A stretch of DNA of 64,000 nucleotides from Actinokineospora enzanensis DSM 44649 (GTDB lineage: Bacteria; Actinomycetota; Actinomycetes; Mycobacteriales; Pseudonocardiaceae): assembly GCF_000374445.1 (NCBI RefSeq), contig NZ_KB894409.1:1-64000 (forward strand). The letters run 5' to 3'. Made by a program: the position numbers and the translations under genes. The notes beneath the pieces were generated by a model. It was not told the DNA's origin and did not search any database. It saw nothing but the letters and a program-made list of their open reading frames with translations. Positions 17,171 through 24,108 of this stretch are shown here, one piece after another; position 1 is the first letter of the stretch; the number at the start of each line of letters is the position of its first letter.

Positions 17171-18471
17171 AGTTCGGCCTTGGCTGCCCGGAAACCGGCC
17201 TCCAGGTCGGCCTTCAGGTCCTCGATGTTCTCGATGCCCACCGACAGGCGGACCAGGCCGGGGGTCACGCCGCTGGACAGCTGCTCCTGCTCGGCGAGCT
17301 GGCTGTGCGTGGTGCTGGCCGGGTGCACGATGAGGCTGCGCACGTCACCGATGTTGACCAGCTGGCTGAACAGCGAGGTGCCGTCCACGAACTTGCGGCC
17401 CGCGAGGACGCCGCCGCGCAGGTCGAAGGAGACGATGGCGCCCGCGCCGCGCGGGAGGTACTTCTGGCCTGCCTGGTAGAACGGGCTGGACGGGAGGCCC
17501 GCGTAGTAGACCTTCTCGACCTCGTCGCGCTGCTCCAGCCACTCGGCCAGGGCCTGGGCGTTGGCGACGTGGCGTTCGATGCGCAGGCTGAGCGTCTCGA
17601 TGCCCTGGATGATCAGGAACGCGTTGAACGGCGAGAGGGCCGCGCCGGTGTCGCGCAGGCCCTGGATGCGGGCCTTGGCCGCGTAGGCGCCGGGGCCGAG
17701 GGCCTCCCAGTACTTCAGGCCGTGGTAGCTGGGGTCGGGCTGGTTGAAGTTCGGGAAGCGGTCGGGGTGCGCGCCGAAGTCGAAGGTGCCGCCGTCGACC
17801 AGGATGCCCGCGATGGTGGTGCCGTGGCCGCCCAGGTACTTGGTCGCCGAGTGCACGACCACGTCCGCGCCGTGCTCGATCGGGCGCAGCAGGTACGGGC
17901 TGGGCACCGTGTTGTCGATGATCAGCGGGACGCCGACCTCGTGCGCCACGTCCGCGACCGCGCGGATGTCGAACACGTTGCCGCCCGGGTTGGCCAGGCT
18001 CTCGCCGAAGAACGCCTTGGTGTTCTGGCGGGCGGCGGCGCGCCAGGCGTCCAGGTCGTCCTGGTCGTCGACGAAGCTGACCTCGATGCCGAGCTTGGGC
18101 AGCGTGTAGTGGAACAGGTTGTAGGTGCCGCCGTAGAGCGCCGGGCTGGACACGATGTGGTCGCCCGCCTCGGCCAGGTTCAGGATCGCCGCCGTGGTGG
18201 CCGCCGAGCCGGACGCGAAGGCCAGCGCCGCCACGCCGCCCTCCAGCGCCGCGACGCGCTGCTCCAGCACGTCCTGGGTCGGGTTCATGATCCGCGTGTA
18301 GATGTTGCCCGGCTCCGCGAGGCTGAACAGGTCCGCGCCGTGCTGGGAGTCCCGGAAGACGTAGGAGGTGGTCTGATAGATCGGGGTCGCCCGAGCACCC
18401 GTGGTCGGGTCGGGCGCGGCGCCCGCGTGGACCTGCTTGGTCTCGAACGACCAGGCGGCGGAGTCGGTCAT
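17167..18471 (-). CDS. metY: O-acetylhomoserine sulfhydrylase
   Basis: A 434-residue PLP-dependent Cys/Met-metabolism enzyme that combines O-acetylhomoserine with sulfide to give homocysteine. It starts SFETKQVHAGAAPDPTTGAR. The PLP Lys is in HSATKYLGGHGT and the PLP phosphate contacts are in FASGSAATTAAILNLA. The ATG at 18471 follows CCAGAGGAGATCCC; upstream in-frame extensions lack a matching fold. First gene of metY-metX. The 160-bp leader contains a SAM-riboswitch-like sequence, giving feedback control by the pathway's end product (inference). Confidence 0.93.
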   Translation of the reverse strand: MTDSAAWSFETKQVHAGAAPDPTTGARATPIYQTTSYVFRDSQHGADLFSLAEPGNIYTRIMNPTQDVLEQRVAALEGGVAALAFASGSAATTAAILNLAEAGDHIVSSPALYGGTYNLFHYTLPKLGIEVSFVDDQDDLDAWRAAARQNTKAFFGESLANPGGNVFDIRAVADVAHEVGVPLIIDNTVPSPYLLRPIEHGADVVVHSATKYLGGHGTTIAGILVDGGTFDFGAHPDRFPNFNQPDPSYHGLKYWEALGPGAYAAKARIQGLRDTGAALSPFNAFLIIQGIETLSLRIERHVANAQALAEWLEQRDEVEKVYYAGLPSSPFYQAGQKYLPRGAGAIVSFDLRGGVLAGRKFVDGTSLFSQLVNIGDVRSLIVHPASTTHSQLAEQEQLSSGVTPGLVRLSVGIENIEDLKADLEAGFRAAKAEL

Positions 18472-18569
18472 GGGATCTCCTCTGGACTTCTCGGGCATCT
18501 GCACGTGCGCGCGGACGGGAACATACGGGCCCGCCACTGGCAAGCTAGCCGCGCCGCACCGCCGGACGG

Positions 18570-18633
18570 CAGGTCGTCCACGATCTGGGACACCCGGCCG
18601 GTTGCCGGATCCCACCCGGTCGGGTGACGATCA
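18570..18633 (-). ncRNA. Candidate SAM riboswitch (SAM-IV-like) upstream of metY
   Basis: On the minus strand the leader shows, in order, CACCC/GGGTG (hairpin), CCGGCAACC, GGGTGTCCC and GACGACCTG. That layout echoes SAM-IV and related actinobacterial SAM riboswitches (GGCAACC, then GGGUGCC, then GACC). CGTC near the 5' end can pair with GACG near the 3' end. It begins about 160 nt and ends about 100 nt before the metY ATG. The match was made by eye, and a covariance search would be needed to name the class. Confidence 0.5.
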
Positions 18634-18637
18634 GTGC

Positions 18638-19522
18638 ATGCGTGCTCCCGCCCTGCTGTTGAGCCTGCTCACCGTCCTCGCCGCCGCGCCGTCGGCGGCT
18701 GCCGCGACCGGCCCAGATTCTGAGACCGGTTCACATCCTCGCTTCCGTCACTACGTCGCGCTTGGCGACTCGTATGCCGCTGGGCCGGGTATCCCGCAGC
18801 AGAACGGCACGCCGCCTGGGTGCGCTCGCTCCGATCACAACTATGCGGGGGTGCTTGCTCGGTGGTTGCGTGTGCCCGTGTTCACGGACGTGTCGTGTAG
18901 TGGTGCTACGACTGTGCATATGACTGCGCCGCAGGTGGTGCAGGGTGGGGTTAATCCGCCTCAGTTCGATGCGCTTACTTTGGATACCGACCTGGTTACA
19001 TTGACGGTTGGGGGGAATGATATCGGATTTGGTGAGATTGTTTCGACGTGCGGTCGGTTGGGGGGATCTGATCCTGGTGGGGCGCCTTGTCGTGATCATT
19101 ACACGTCGGGGGGTGGGGATGTGCTTGCCGATCGGGTGGGGGTGGCTGCGGGGAAGTTGGCCGAGATTCTTGCGGGGATTCGGGAGCGGGCTCCGCGGGC
19201 TACCGTTGTGGTTGTTGGGTATTTGCGGATTCTTCCGGAGGGGGGTGGGTGTTGGCCGCAGATGCCGTTTGCTGCTGGGGATACTGCTTACTTTGATGGT
19301 ACTGAGCGGTTGTTGAATGCCAGTCTGGGGAATGTTACTCGGGGGGCGCGAGATTGGTTTGTTAACCCGTATCCGTATTCGGTTGGTCATGATGCGTGTC
19401 AGGCGCCGGGGCGGCGGTGGGTGGAGCCGTTGTTGCCTGCTAGTCCGTCGGCGCCGGTGCACCCTAATGGGGTTGGGATGCGGGCTGTGGCTGGGTTGGT
19501 TTGGTTTGGGTTAGGGAAGTAG
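18638..19522 (+). CDS. Secreted SGNH/GDSL hydrolase
   Basis: A 294-residue exported hydrolase. The signal peptide is RAPALLLSLLTVLAAAPSAAA (about 2-22). Block I is YVALGDSYAAGPG and GGND is in TLTVGGNDIGF. The catalytic His is in APVHPNGVGM, where the usual Asp three residues earlier is Ala, suggesting a Ser-His dyad as in some Streptomyces esterases. Paired Cys are present. From about 18,740 codon use shifts to G/T-rich third positions. It is divergent from metY, and its 5' end overlaps the expected metY promoter. No good ribosome binding site is seen. Confidence 0.82.
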   Translation: MRAPALLLSLLTVLAAAPSAAAATGPDSETGSHPRFRHYVALGDSYAAGPGIPQQNGTPPGCARSDHNYAGVLARWLRVPVFTDVSCSGATTVHMTAPQVVQGGVNPPQFDALTLDTDLVTLTVGGNDIGFGEIVSTCGRLGGSDPGGAPCRDHYTSGGGDVLADRVGVAAGKLAEILAGIRERAPRATVVVVGYLRILPEGGGCWPQMPFAAGDTAYFDGTERLLNASLGNVTRGARDWFVNPYPYSVGHDACQAPGRRWVEPLLPASPSAPVHPNGVGMRAVAGLVWFGLGK

Positions 19523-19925
19523 TTGCCTGCTGTGTTTGTTGGCTCGGCTTCGCCTCGCGGCGGGATCGCCTTTAGCCGGTCTCTTCCCACCCGATCCCAC
19601 TCGGCCCTGGGGGCCTCCTGGGATCGGGTGGGAAGAGACCGGCGCGATCCCGCACGGGGGCGAGTTGGGGGTGGCCAAGTTGAGGGTGGCTGAGTTTGGG
19701 GGCCGGCTCTCTTGCACTCAAGGTCACACCGGCTCCTCCCTTCCCTTCTAGTAGAACTGCAGCAGCTCGCTCGCTCCACTTGATCCATCTGGATCTCTTT
19801 GCCTGGTGAGATCGCGTCGGCTTCCAGGCCGCCGGGGCGTGTGGTCCCTTTGGGGTGGGGGTGGGTGGGCGCGGTTAGCGTGGGTGGACTTGTTGTGTGT
19901 GTGCGTGTGGGTGGTTGGGAGAGCG
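19523..19925. other. Intergenic region with a large palindromic element
   Basis: About 400 bp before the PucR-type gene. The main content is the 94-bp hairpin at 19560-19653. The remainder is G/T-rich and has no convincing gene. Confidence 0.6.
19560..19653. repeat. 94-bp palindromic hairpin element
   Basis: Outer arms GCGGGATCGC (19560-19569) and GCGATCCCGC (19644-19653) enclose a 5-nt bulge and a perfect 25-bp stem (19575-19599 with 19619-19643). An inner GGCCC/GGGCC pair caps the structure. It begins 38 bp after the hydrolase stop and could act as a terminator. Its size and nested perfect arms also fit a mobile palindromic repeat. Confidence 0.7.
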
Positions 19926-21491
19926 ATGATCACCGTGCAGGGGGTGGTGGACCGGATGGGGCCCACGCTGTTGCGGTTGGTGCAGGCGGTCGCGCATTCG
20001 GATGGGGGTGTGGTCGAGGGGGCGCCGCAGGTTACTGATGTGGTTATTGCGGAGGCGGGGAGGCGGGCTCAGGCGGGGGCTGGGGAGCTTGTGTTGGGGG
20101 TGGCTGTGCAGAGCACGGCTGAGGCGGTGGAGTTGGTTGCGCAGTGTGGGGCGCAGGGGGCGGCGGCGGTGTTGGTCAAGGCGCCGTATGCGACTCGGAA
20201 TGCGGTGAAGGTGGCGGCGCAGCGGGTTGGGGTCGCGGTGGTGGAGGTGCATGCGGCGACGGCGTGGGCGCAGTTGGTGTGGTTGTTGCGGTCGGTGCTG
20301 GATGCCGCGGCGGATGAGGCGGCTAACGCGCTGAATGTGGGGGCTGGGCCGTTTGGTGATCTGTTTCGGCTGGCCGACGCGGCGGCGGCGGTGGTTGATG
20401 CGCCGGTGACCATCGAGGACGCGAACTCGCGGGTGCTGGCCTACTCGGCTCGGCAGGATCGGACCGATCCGGCGCGGGTGTCCACGATCATGGGGCGTCG
20501 GGTGCCGGACGACGTGCTCGCCCGGTTCCGGTCCCGGGGTGTGTTCCGCGAGCTCAGCCGGGGGCGCACGGCGATCTTCGTGCCCGCGCAGAAGGACGGC
20601 ACGCTGCCCCGGTTGATCGTGCCGGTGCGGATGGGCGGGGAGCTGCTCGGCTCGATGTGGGCGGTGGTGGCCGGGCCGGTGTCCGAGGAACGGGCCGCCG
20701 CCTTCGCCGACGCCGCGCCGGTGGTGGCGCTGCACCTGCTGCGCCGTCGCGCGCGGGAGGACAGCGACCGGAGGCGCTCGGCCGAACTCGTGCGCACGGT
20801 GCTGGAGGGCACCGGCAGCGCTCGGCTGGTGGCCGCCGAACTGGACCTGGAGGGCGACGCGCACCGGGTGGTCGCGATCGATACGCAGGCCGAGGCAGGC
20901 CATGCCGAGGGGGTGCGGCTGGCGCTGGTGGAAAAGCTGACCGAGGGCGTCGGTCGGCGACCGGCCGTGGCCGACCTGCACGGTGTGCTCTACGCGATCG
21001 TGCCGAACCTGCCCGGACCCGGTGGCTGGCAGGCGCTGCGGCCCGCGCTGGCCGGGTTGTCCGGCACGCTGGTCGCGGCGGGAACGGCGGTGCGGGTGGC
21101 CGATCTGGCGCGGTCCAGGGGCGAGGCGGACGAAGCGTTGAGCCTGCTGCGCGTGGGGCTGGTCGACGGGCCGCTGGCGGTGCACGACGAGGTGTGGGCG
21201 GTGCTGGTGCTGCACCGCGCCGCGGTCGCCGCGACCGGGGCGGGGGTCGCGCACATCGGTCCACTTGCCGGGCTCCGGGACCGGGAGGACGCTTCCTGGT
21301 ACCTCGACACGCTCTACGAGTGGCTGCGCCACCCCGGTGACCCGAGGGCCGCGGCCGCGGCGCTGACCATCCACCCGAACACCCTCCGGTACCGGATGTC
21401 CCGGGTGGCCGAGGCGCTGGACGCGGACCTCACGGATCCGGATACCCGACTCGCGCTGTTGACCCAGTTGGTGGCGCTGCGCTGGGACTGA
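19926..21491 (+). CDS. PucR/CdaR-family transcriptional regulator (AdeR-like)
   Basis: A 521-residue regulator. It has an N-terminal PucR-type ligand domain (ITVQGVVDRMGPTLLRLVQ), a central GAF-like region, and a C-terminal HTH_30 with DPRAAAAALTIHPNTLRYR and MSRVAEAL that binds DNA. The next gene is alanine dehydrogenase. In Bacillus subtilis the PucR-type AdeR activates ald, so the same role is likely here. I chose ATG 19926, where the family homology begins; earlier in-frame starts lie in non-homologous G/T-rich sequence. Codon use in the first 155 codons (to about 20,400) is G/T-rich, then switches to the normal high G+C pattern, so the gene looks mosaic. Confidence 0.85.
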   Translation: MITVQGVVDRMGPTLLRLVQAVAHSDGGVVEGAPQVTDVVIAEAGRRAQAGAGELVLGVAVQSTAEAVELVAQCGAQGAAAVLVKAPYATRNAVKVAAQRVGVAVVEVHAATAWAQLVWLLRSVLDAAADEAANALNVGAGPFGDLFRLADAAAAVVDAPVTIEDANSRVLAYSARQDRTDPARVSTIMGRRVPDDVLARFRSRGVFRELSRGRTAIFVPAQKDGTLPRLIVPVRMGGELLGSMWAVVAGPVSEERAAAFADAAPVVALHLLRRRAREDSDRRRSAELVRTVLEGTGSARLVAAELDLEGDAHRVVAIDTQAEAGHAEGVRLALVEKLTEGVGRRPAVADLHGVLYAIVPNLPGPGGWQALRPALAGLSGTLVAAGTAVRVADLARSRGEADEALSLLRVGLVDGPLAVHDEVWAVLVLHRAAVAATGAGVAHIGPLAGLRDREDASWYLDTLYEWLRHPGDPRAAAAALTIHPNTLRYRMSRVAEALDADLTDPDTRLALLTQLVALRWD

Positions 21492-21587
21492 TTGTGCTGT
21501 CGGCACTATACAACCCGGCTCTTCTGGTTCCGCAGGCACGATGACAGTCGCTATGCGCTGTACGACCGTGGTGGAGAACACCCGAAA

Positions 21588-21664
21588 GGCCTAGTCACTG
21601 TCCTGCAAGTCCGGCACGCGCTATCCGCGCCCGCGCACCAGACTTGCAGGACAGCGCCTAGGCC
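21588..21664. promoter_or_regulatory. Large inverted repeat immediately upstream of ald
   Basis: GGCCTAG (21588-21594) and CTAGGCC (21658-21664) flank CTGTCCTGCAAGTC (21598-21611) and GACTTGCAGGACAG (21641-21654), all exact complements with a 3x3 internal loop and a 29-nt loop. It ends 23 bp before the ald start. It may be a binding site for the AdeR-like regulator, a leader hairpin or a terminator for the upstream gene. Confidence 0.6.
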
Positions 21665-21687
21665 GACATTCCGAGAGGACGACCCCG

Positions 21688-22803
21688 GTGAAGATCGCCG
21701 TTCCCCGTGAGATCAAGAACCACGAGTACCGGGTGGCCCTCACCCCAGCGGGGGCGCACGAGCTCACCTCGCGTGGCCACGACGTGTTCGTCGAGGCGGG
21801 CGCGGGCCTGGGGTCGGCCATCACCGACGAGGAGTACGCGGCCGCTGGCGCGAAGCTGCTGGCCACCGCGGACGACGTGTGGGCCGAGGGCGACCTGGTG
21901 CTCAAGGTCAAGGAGCCGATCGCGGCCGAGTACGCGTACCTGCGCGCTGGCCAGACCCTGTTCACCTACCTGCACCTGGCCGCGGACGAGCCGCTGACCC
22001 GCGCGCTGCTGGCCGCGGGCACCACCGCGATCGCCTACGAGACCGTGCAGACCGCGAACGGCGCACTGCCGCTGCTCGCCCCGATGTCCGAGGTCGCGGG
22101 CCGCCTCGCCCCGCAGGTCGGCGCGTTCGCCCTGATGAAGCCCTCCGGCGGCCGCGGCGTGCTGCCCGGCGGCGTGCCCGGCGTGCTCCCGGCCAGGGTG
22201 GTCGTGATCGGCGGCGGCGTGGCGGGCATCAACGCGGCCACCATCGCGCTCGGCATGGGTGCCGACGTCCAGGTGCTGGACACCAACGTGGACCGCCTGC
22301 GCCAGGTCGACGCCCAGTTCAACGGCCGCATCCGCACCGTCGCGTCCAACCGGCTCGCGGTGGAGGAGGCGGCGACGAGCGCGGACCTGGTCATCGGCGC
22401 CGTGCTGGTGCCGGGTGCCAAGGCGCCCAAGCTGATCTCGAACGAGCTCGTCTCCCGGATGAACCCGGGCTCGGTGCTGGTGGACATCGCCATCGACCAG
22501 GGCGGCTGCTTCGAGGACTCGCACGCGACCACGCACGCCGACCCGACCTACCAGGTCCACAACTCCATCTTCTACTGCGTGGCCAACATGCCCGGCGCGG
22601 TGCCGCGGACCTCCACCTACGCGCTCACCAACGTCACCCTGCCGCACGCCATCGCACTGGCCGACCACGGCTGGCACACGGCGCTGACCGCCAACCAGTC
22701 GCTCGCCCTCGGCCTGAACACCCACCAGGGCAGCCTGACCAACGCCCCGGTGGCCGAGGCCCACAACCTCCCCGCCACCCCCTTGGAGTCCGTGCTCGCT
22801 TAA
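21688..22803 (+). CDS. ald: Alanine dehydrogenase
   Basis: A 371-residue NAD-dependent enzyme that interconverts L-alanine with pyruvate and ammonia. It begins [20 protein letters not shown]. The substrate Lys and His regions are DLVLKVKEP and TYLHLAAD, the NAD-binding motif is [20 protein letters not shown] near residue 170, and [13 protein letters not shown] lies near 271. The GTG at 21688 follows GAGAGGACGACCCCG. An AdeR-like gene precedes it and a strong hairpin follows, so ald is probably a single-gene unit used in alanine catabolism or redox balance. Confidence 0.95.
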   Translation: MKIAVPREIKNHEYRVALTPAGAHELTSRGHDVFVEAGAGLGSAITDEEYAAAGAKLLATADDVWAEGDLVLKVKEPIAAEYAYLRAGQTLFTYLHLAADEPLTRALLAAGTTAIAYETVQTANGALPLLAPMSEVAGRLAPQVGAFALMKPSGGRGVLPGGVPGVLPARVVVIGGGVAGINAATIALGMGADVQVLDTNVDRLRQVDAQFNGRIRTVASNRLAVEEAATSADLVIGAVLVPGAKAPKLISNELVSRMNPGSVLVDIAIDQGGCFEDSHATTHADPTYQVHNSIFYCVANMPGAVPRTSTYALTNVTLPHAIALADHGWHTALTANQSLALGLNTHQGSLTNAPVAEAHNLPATPLESVLA

Positions 22804-22845
22804 CCCCACACACCTGCCGACCCAGTCACACTGCGGCGGCCCCCA

Positions 22846-22889
22846 GGCGTGCCGACTTCCTGCAGCAGGGATCAGGGAGTCGGCACGCC
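22846..22889 (+). terminator. Terminator after ald
   Basis: GGCGTGCCGACTTCCTG (22846-22862) pairs with CAGGGAGTCGGCACGCC (22873-22889), 17 bp with one G-U and a 10-nt loop, 43 bp after the ald stop. Confidence 0.75.
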
Positions 22890-22949
22890 GCCCTATGTCC
22901 GAAACCCTTGACAGCAAAGGAAGACAGCCCCCCGCAACCACAAACCCGC

Positions 22950-23073
22950 GTCGGCCCCAGCCAAACACGCCCACAGCCACGTCGACCCAGCCAAACACGC
23001 CTGCAGAACGTGTTGGTCCAGCCAAAACACGCCCACAGAACCGTGTTGGTCCAGCCAAAACGCGCCCAGCGCC
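22950..23073. repeat. Four tandem 29-33 bp repeats
   Basis: Units begin at 22950, 22981, 23010 and 23043. Each contains CCAGCCAAACACGCC or the variant CCAGCCAAAACACGCC, mostly preceded by GTSGR or GTGTTGGT and followed by CACAG/TGCAG. The last two units are nearly identical. The repeats are adjacent with no unique spacers, so this is a minisatellite rather than a CRISPR array. Confidence 0.75.
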
Positions 23074-23104
23074 CACCAACGCACAGGAACTCGCACCGTG
23101 GGGG

Positions 23105-23125
23105 TCTGGGGGCTCGGCCCCCAGA
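23105..23125. repeat. Short GC hairpin
   Basis: TCTGGGGGC and GCCCCCAGA flank TCG: a 9-bp stem with a 3-nt loop, followed by AGAAAA on the + strand. It looks like the common actinobacterial GGGGGC-TCG-GCCCCC intergenic hairpin. Confidence 0.6.
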
Positions 23126-23179
23126 GAAAATCGGACCCGACCCCGGCGAGCGCGAAGCGCGAGCAGGGATCGGGATGAG

Positions 23180-23226
23180 GGGCGGCCCGCTCAACCAGCC
23201 TGGGGGTCACTGGGAGCGGGCCGCCC
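23180..23226. terminator. Strong hairpin, probable terminator
   Basis: GGGCGGCCCGCTC (23180-23192) pairs perfectly with GAGCGGGCCGCCC (23214-23226), followed on the + strand by TCTTTAGTTTA. It may end read-through from ald or from antisense transcription. Confidence 0.6.
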
Positions 23227-23389
23227 TCTTTAGTTTAGGCACATTCGATCGAGCGCGCTGCACTGGGGGCCTCGAAGTCGTGATTACTTCTCCACCGACT
23301 GTCACCCCCATCGGGTGAGAAACCTGGCGTTGGGGTGAATCCGCAGGCGTGCGCTTGGGTGCGGGCGGGGTTGGGTCGATGTTTGATCG

Positions 23390-23593
23390 GTGACTGAGCC
23401 TCGGTGGTGTGTGGGTTGCCACGACCCGTTCGGCAGAGATCGCGCGTTGACCGTGCTGGTGGAGGACGAGGGCCGGGTGGTGCTGGTGCCGCCGCCGGGC
23501 GCGTCGGCGGTGTTGTCGGCGCGGCAGACACGGTCGCTAGAGGTGGTGTTGGACCAGGCGGCGGGGCGGGCGCGCGCTGTCGAGGCCGGGTGA
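23390..23593 (+). CDS. Small CxxC protein, function unknown
   Basis: A 67-residue protein with WCVGCHDPFG at residues 6-15, so CxxC plus His could hold a metal. A beta-rich part (LTVLVEDEGRVVLVPPPG) and a helix follow. The GTG at 23390 has no clear ribosome binding site. Its stop overlaps the GTG of the next gene in GTGA, showing that both are real and translationally coupled. The family is not recognised. Confidence 0.6.
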   Translation: MTEPRWCVGCHDPFGRDRALTVLVEDEGRVVLVPPPGASAVLSARQTRSLEVVLDQAAGRARAVEAG

Positions 23594-23979
23594 GGCCGGT
23601 GGATCCGTTGCGGGCCGCGGTGTTGCGCAGGCTGGCGTCGTTGGACGAGGCGGCGGGTTCGGCGGACGCGTCCACGTTGTTGCCGTTGGCGCGGGCCGAG
23701 ATCAGCAGGCTGGCCGACGGCTGGCGGTTGCTGTTGACGGTGCACCAGCCGGATGAGGATGGCCGGTGCGCGGCCTGTCCCTCGGGCGGTTTCCGCGCCT
23801 CGCGGCGGCGCCGGTGGCCGTGCCAGGTGTGGCGGATGGCGCACGAGCACCTGATCGGCGAGGGCGTGCCGCACCGGGAGCGGAAGCGGCCGCTGCGCAA
23901 CCCGTTCGCGCGGCAGGCCCGGTTGGTGCCGCCCCGGCAGGCGCCGGGGGAACCGCGGCGCGGATTTGACTCTCGGTAA
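23590..23979 (+). CDS. Small basic Cys protein, function unknown
   Basis: A 129-residue basic protein coupled to the preceding CxxC protein. Helical residues 5-45 (LRAAVLRRLASLDEAAGSAD) are followed by DGRCAACPSGG and RRRRWPCQVWRMAHEH. The latter suggests a small zinc-binding site made from three Cys and one or two His. The C-terminus is Arg/Pro-rich. GTG 23590 is fixed by the GTGA overlap. Nothing ties the pair to the ABC genes downstream except position. Confidence 0.6.
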   Translation: MRPVDPLRAAVLRRLASLDEAAGSADASTLLPLARAEISRLADGWRLLLTVHQPDEDGRCAACPSGGFRASRRRRWPCQVWRMAHEHLIGEGVPHRERKRPLRNPFARQARLVPPRQAPGEPRRGFDSR

Positions 23980-24108
23980 CCAGACAACCGCCTGTCGGGT
24001 GCAAGATTTCCGGCATTCGTGGCCAATTGGTGTCCTGGCTCCGCACAGCGCGTCGCCCTCATGGGGCAAGATGTCCGCCACAGTCCGCGGGCACTAGCTG
24101 GAGGGGCC

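Larger units (their letters stand above)
22804..23389. other. Repeat-rich intergenic region, no gene seen
   Basis: 586 bp after ald with a terminator, four tandem repeats and two further hairpins (23105-23125 and 23180-23226). Open frames across it read only the repeats. Confidence 0.6.

Noticed and set aside
19536-19751. A 71-residue gene across the 94-bp palindrome
   Set aside because: It merely reads through the hairpin; there is no ribosome site and no protein-like composition.
22950-23073. CRISPR array
   Set aside because: The units are adjacent with no unique spacers, units vary in length, and no cas gene is present.
23240-23390. A tRNA gene in the gap after the terminator
   Set aside because: I looked for a T-arm GGTTCGA-type sequence and an acceptor stem and found none.
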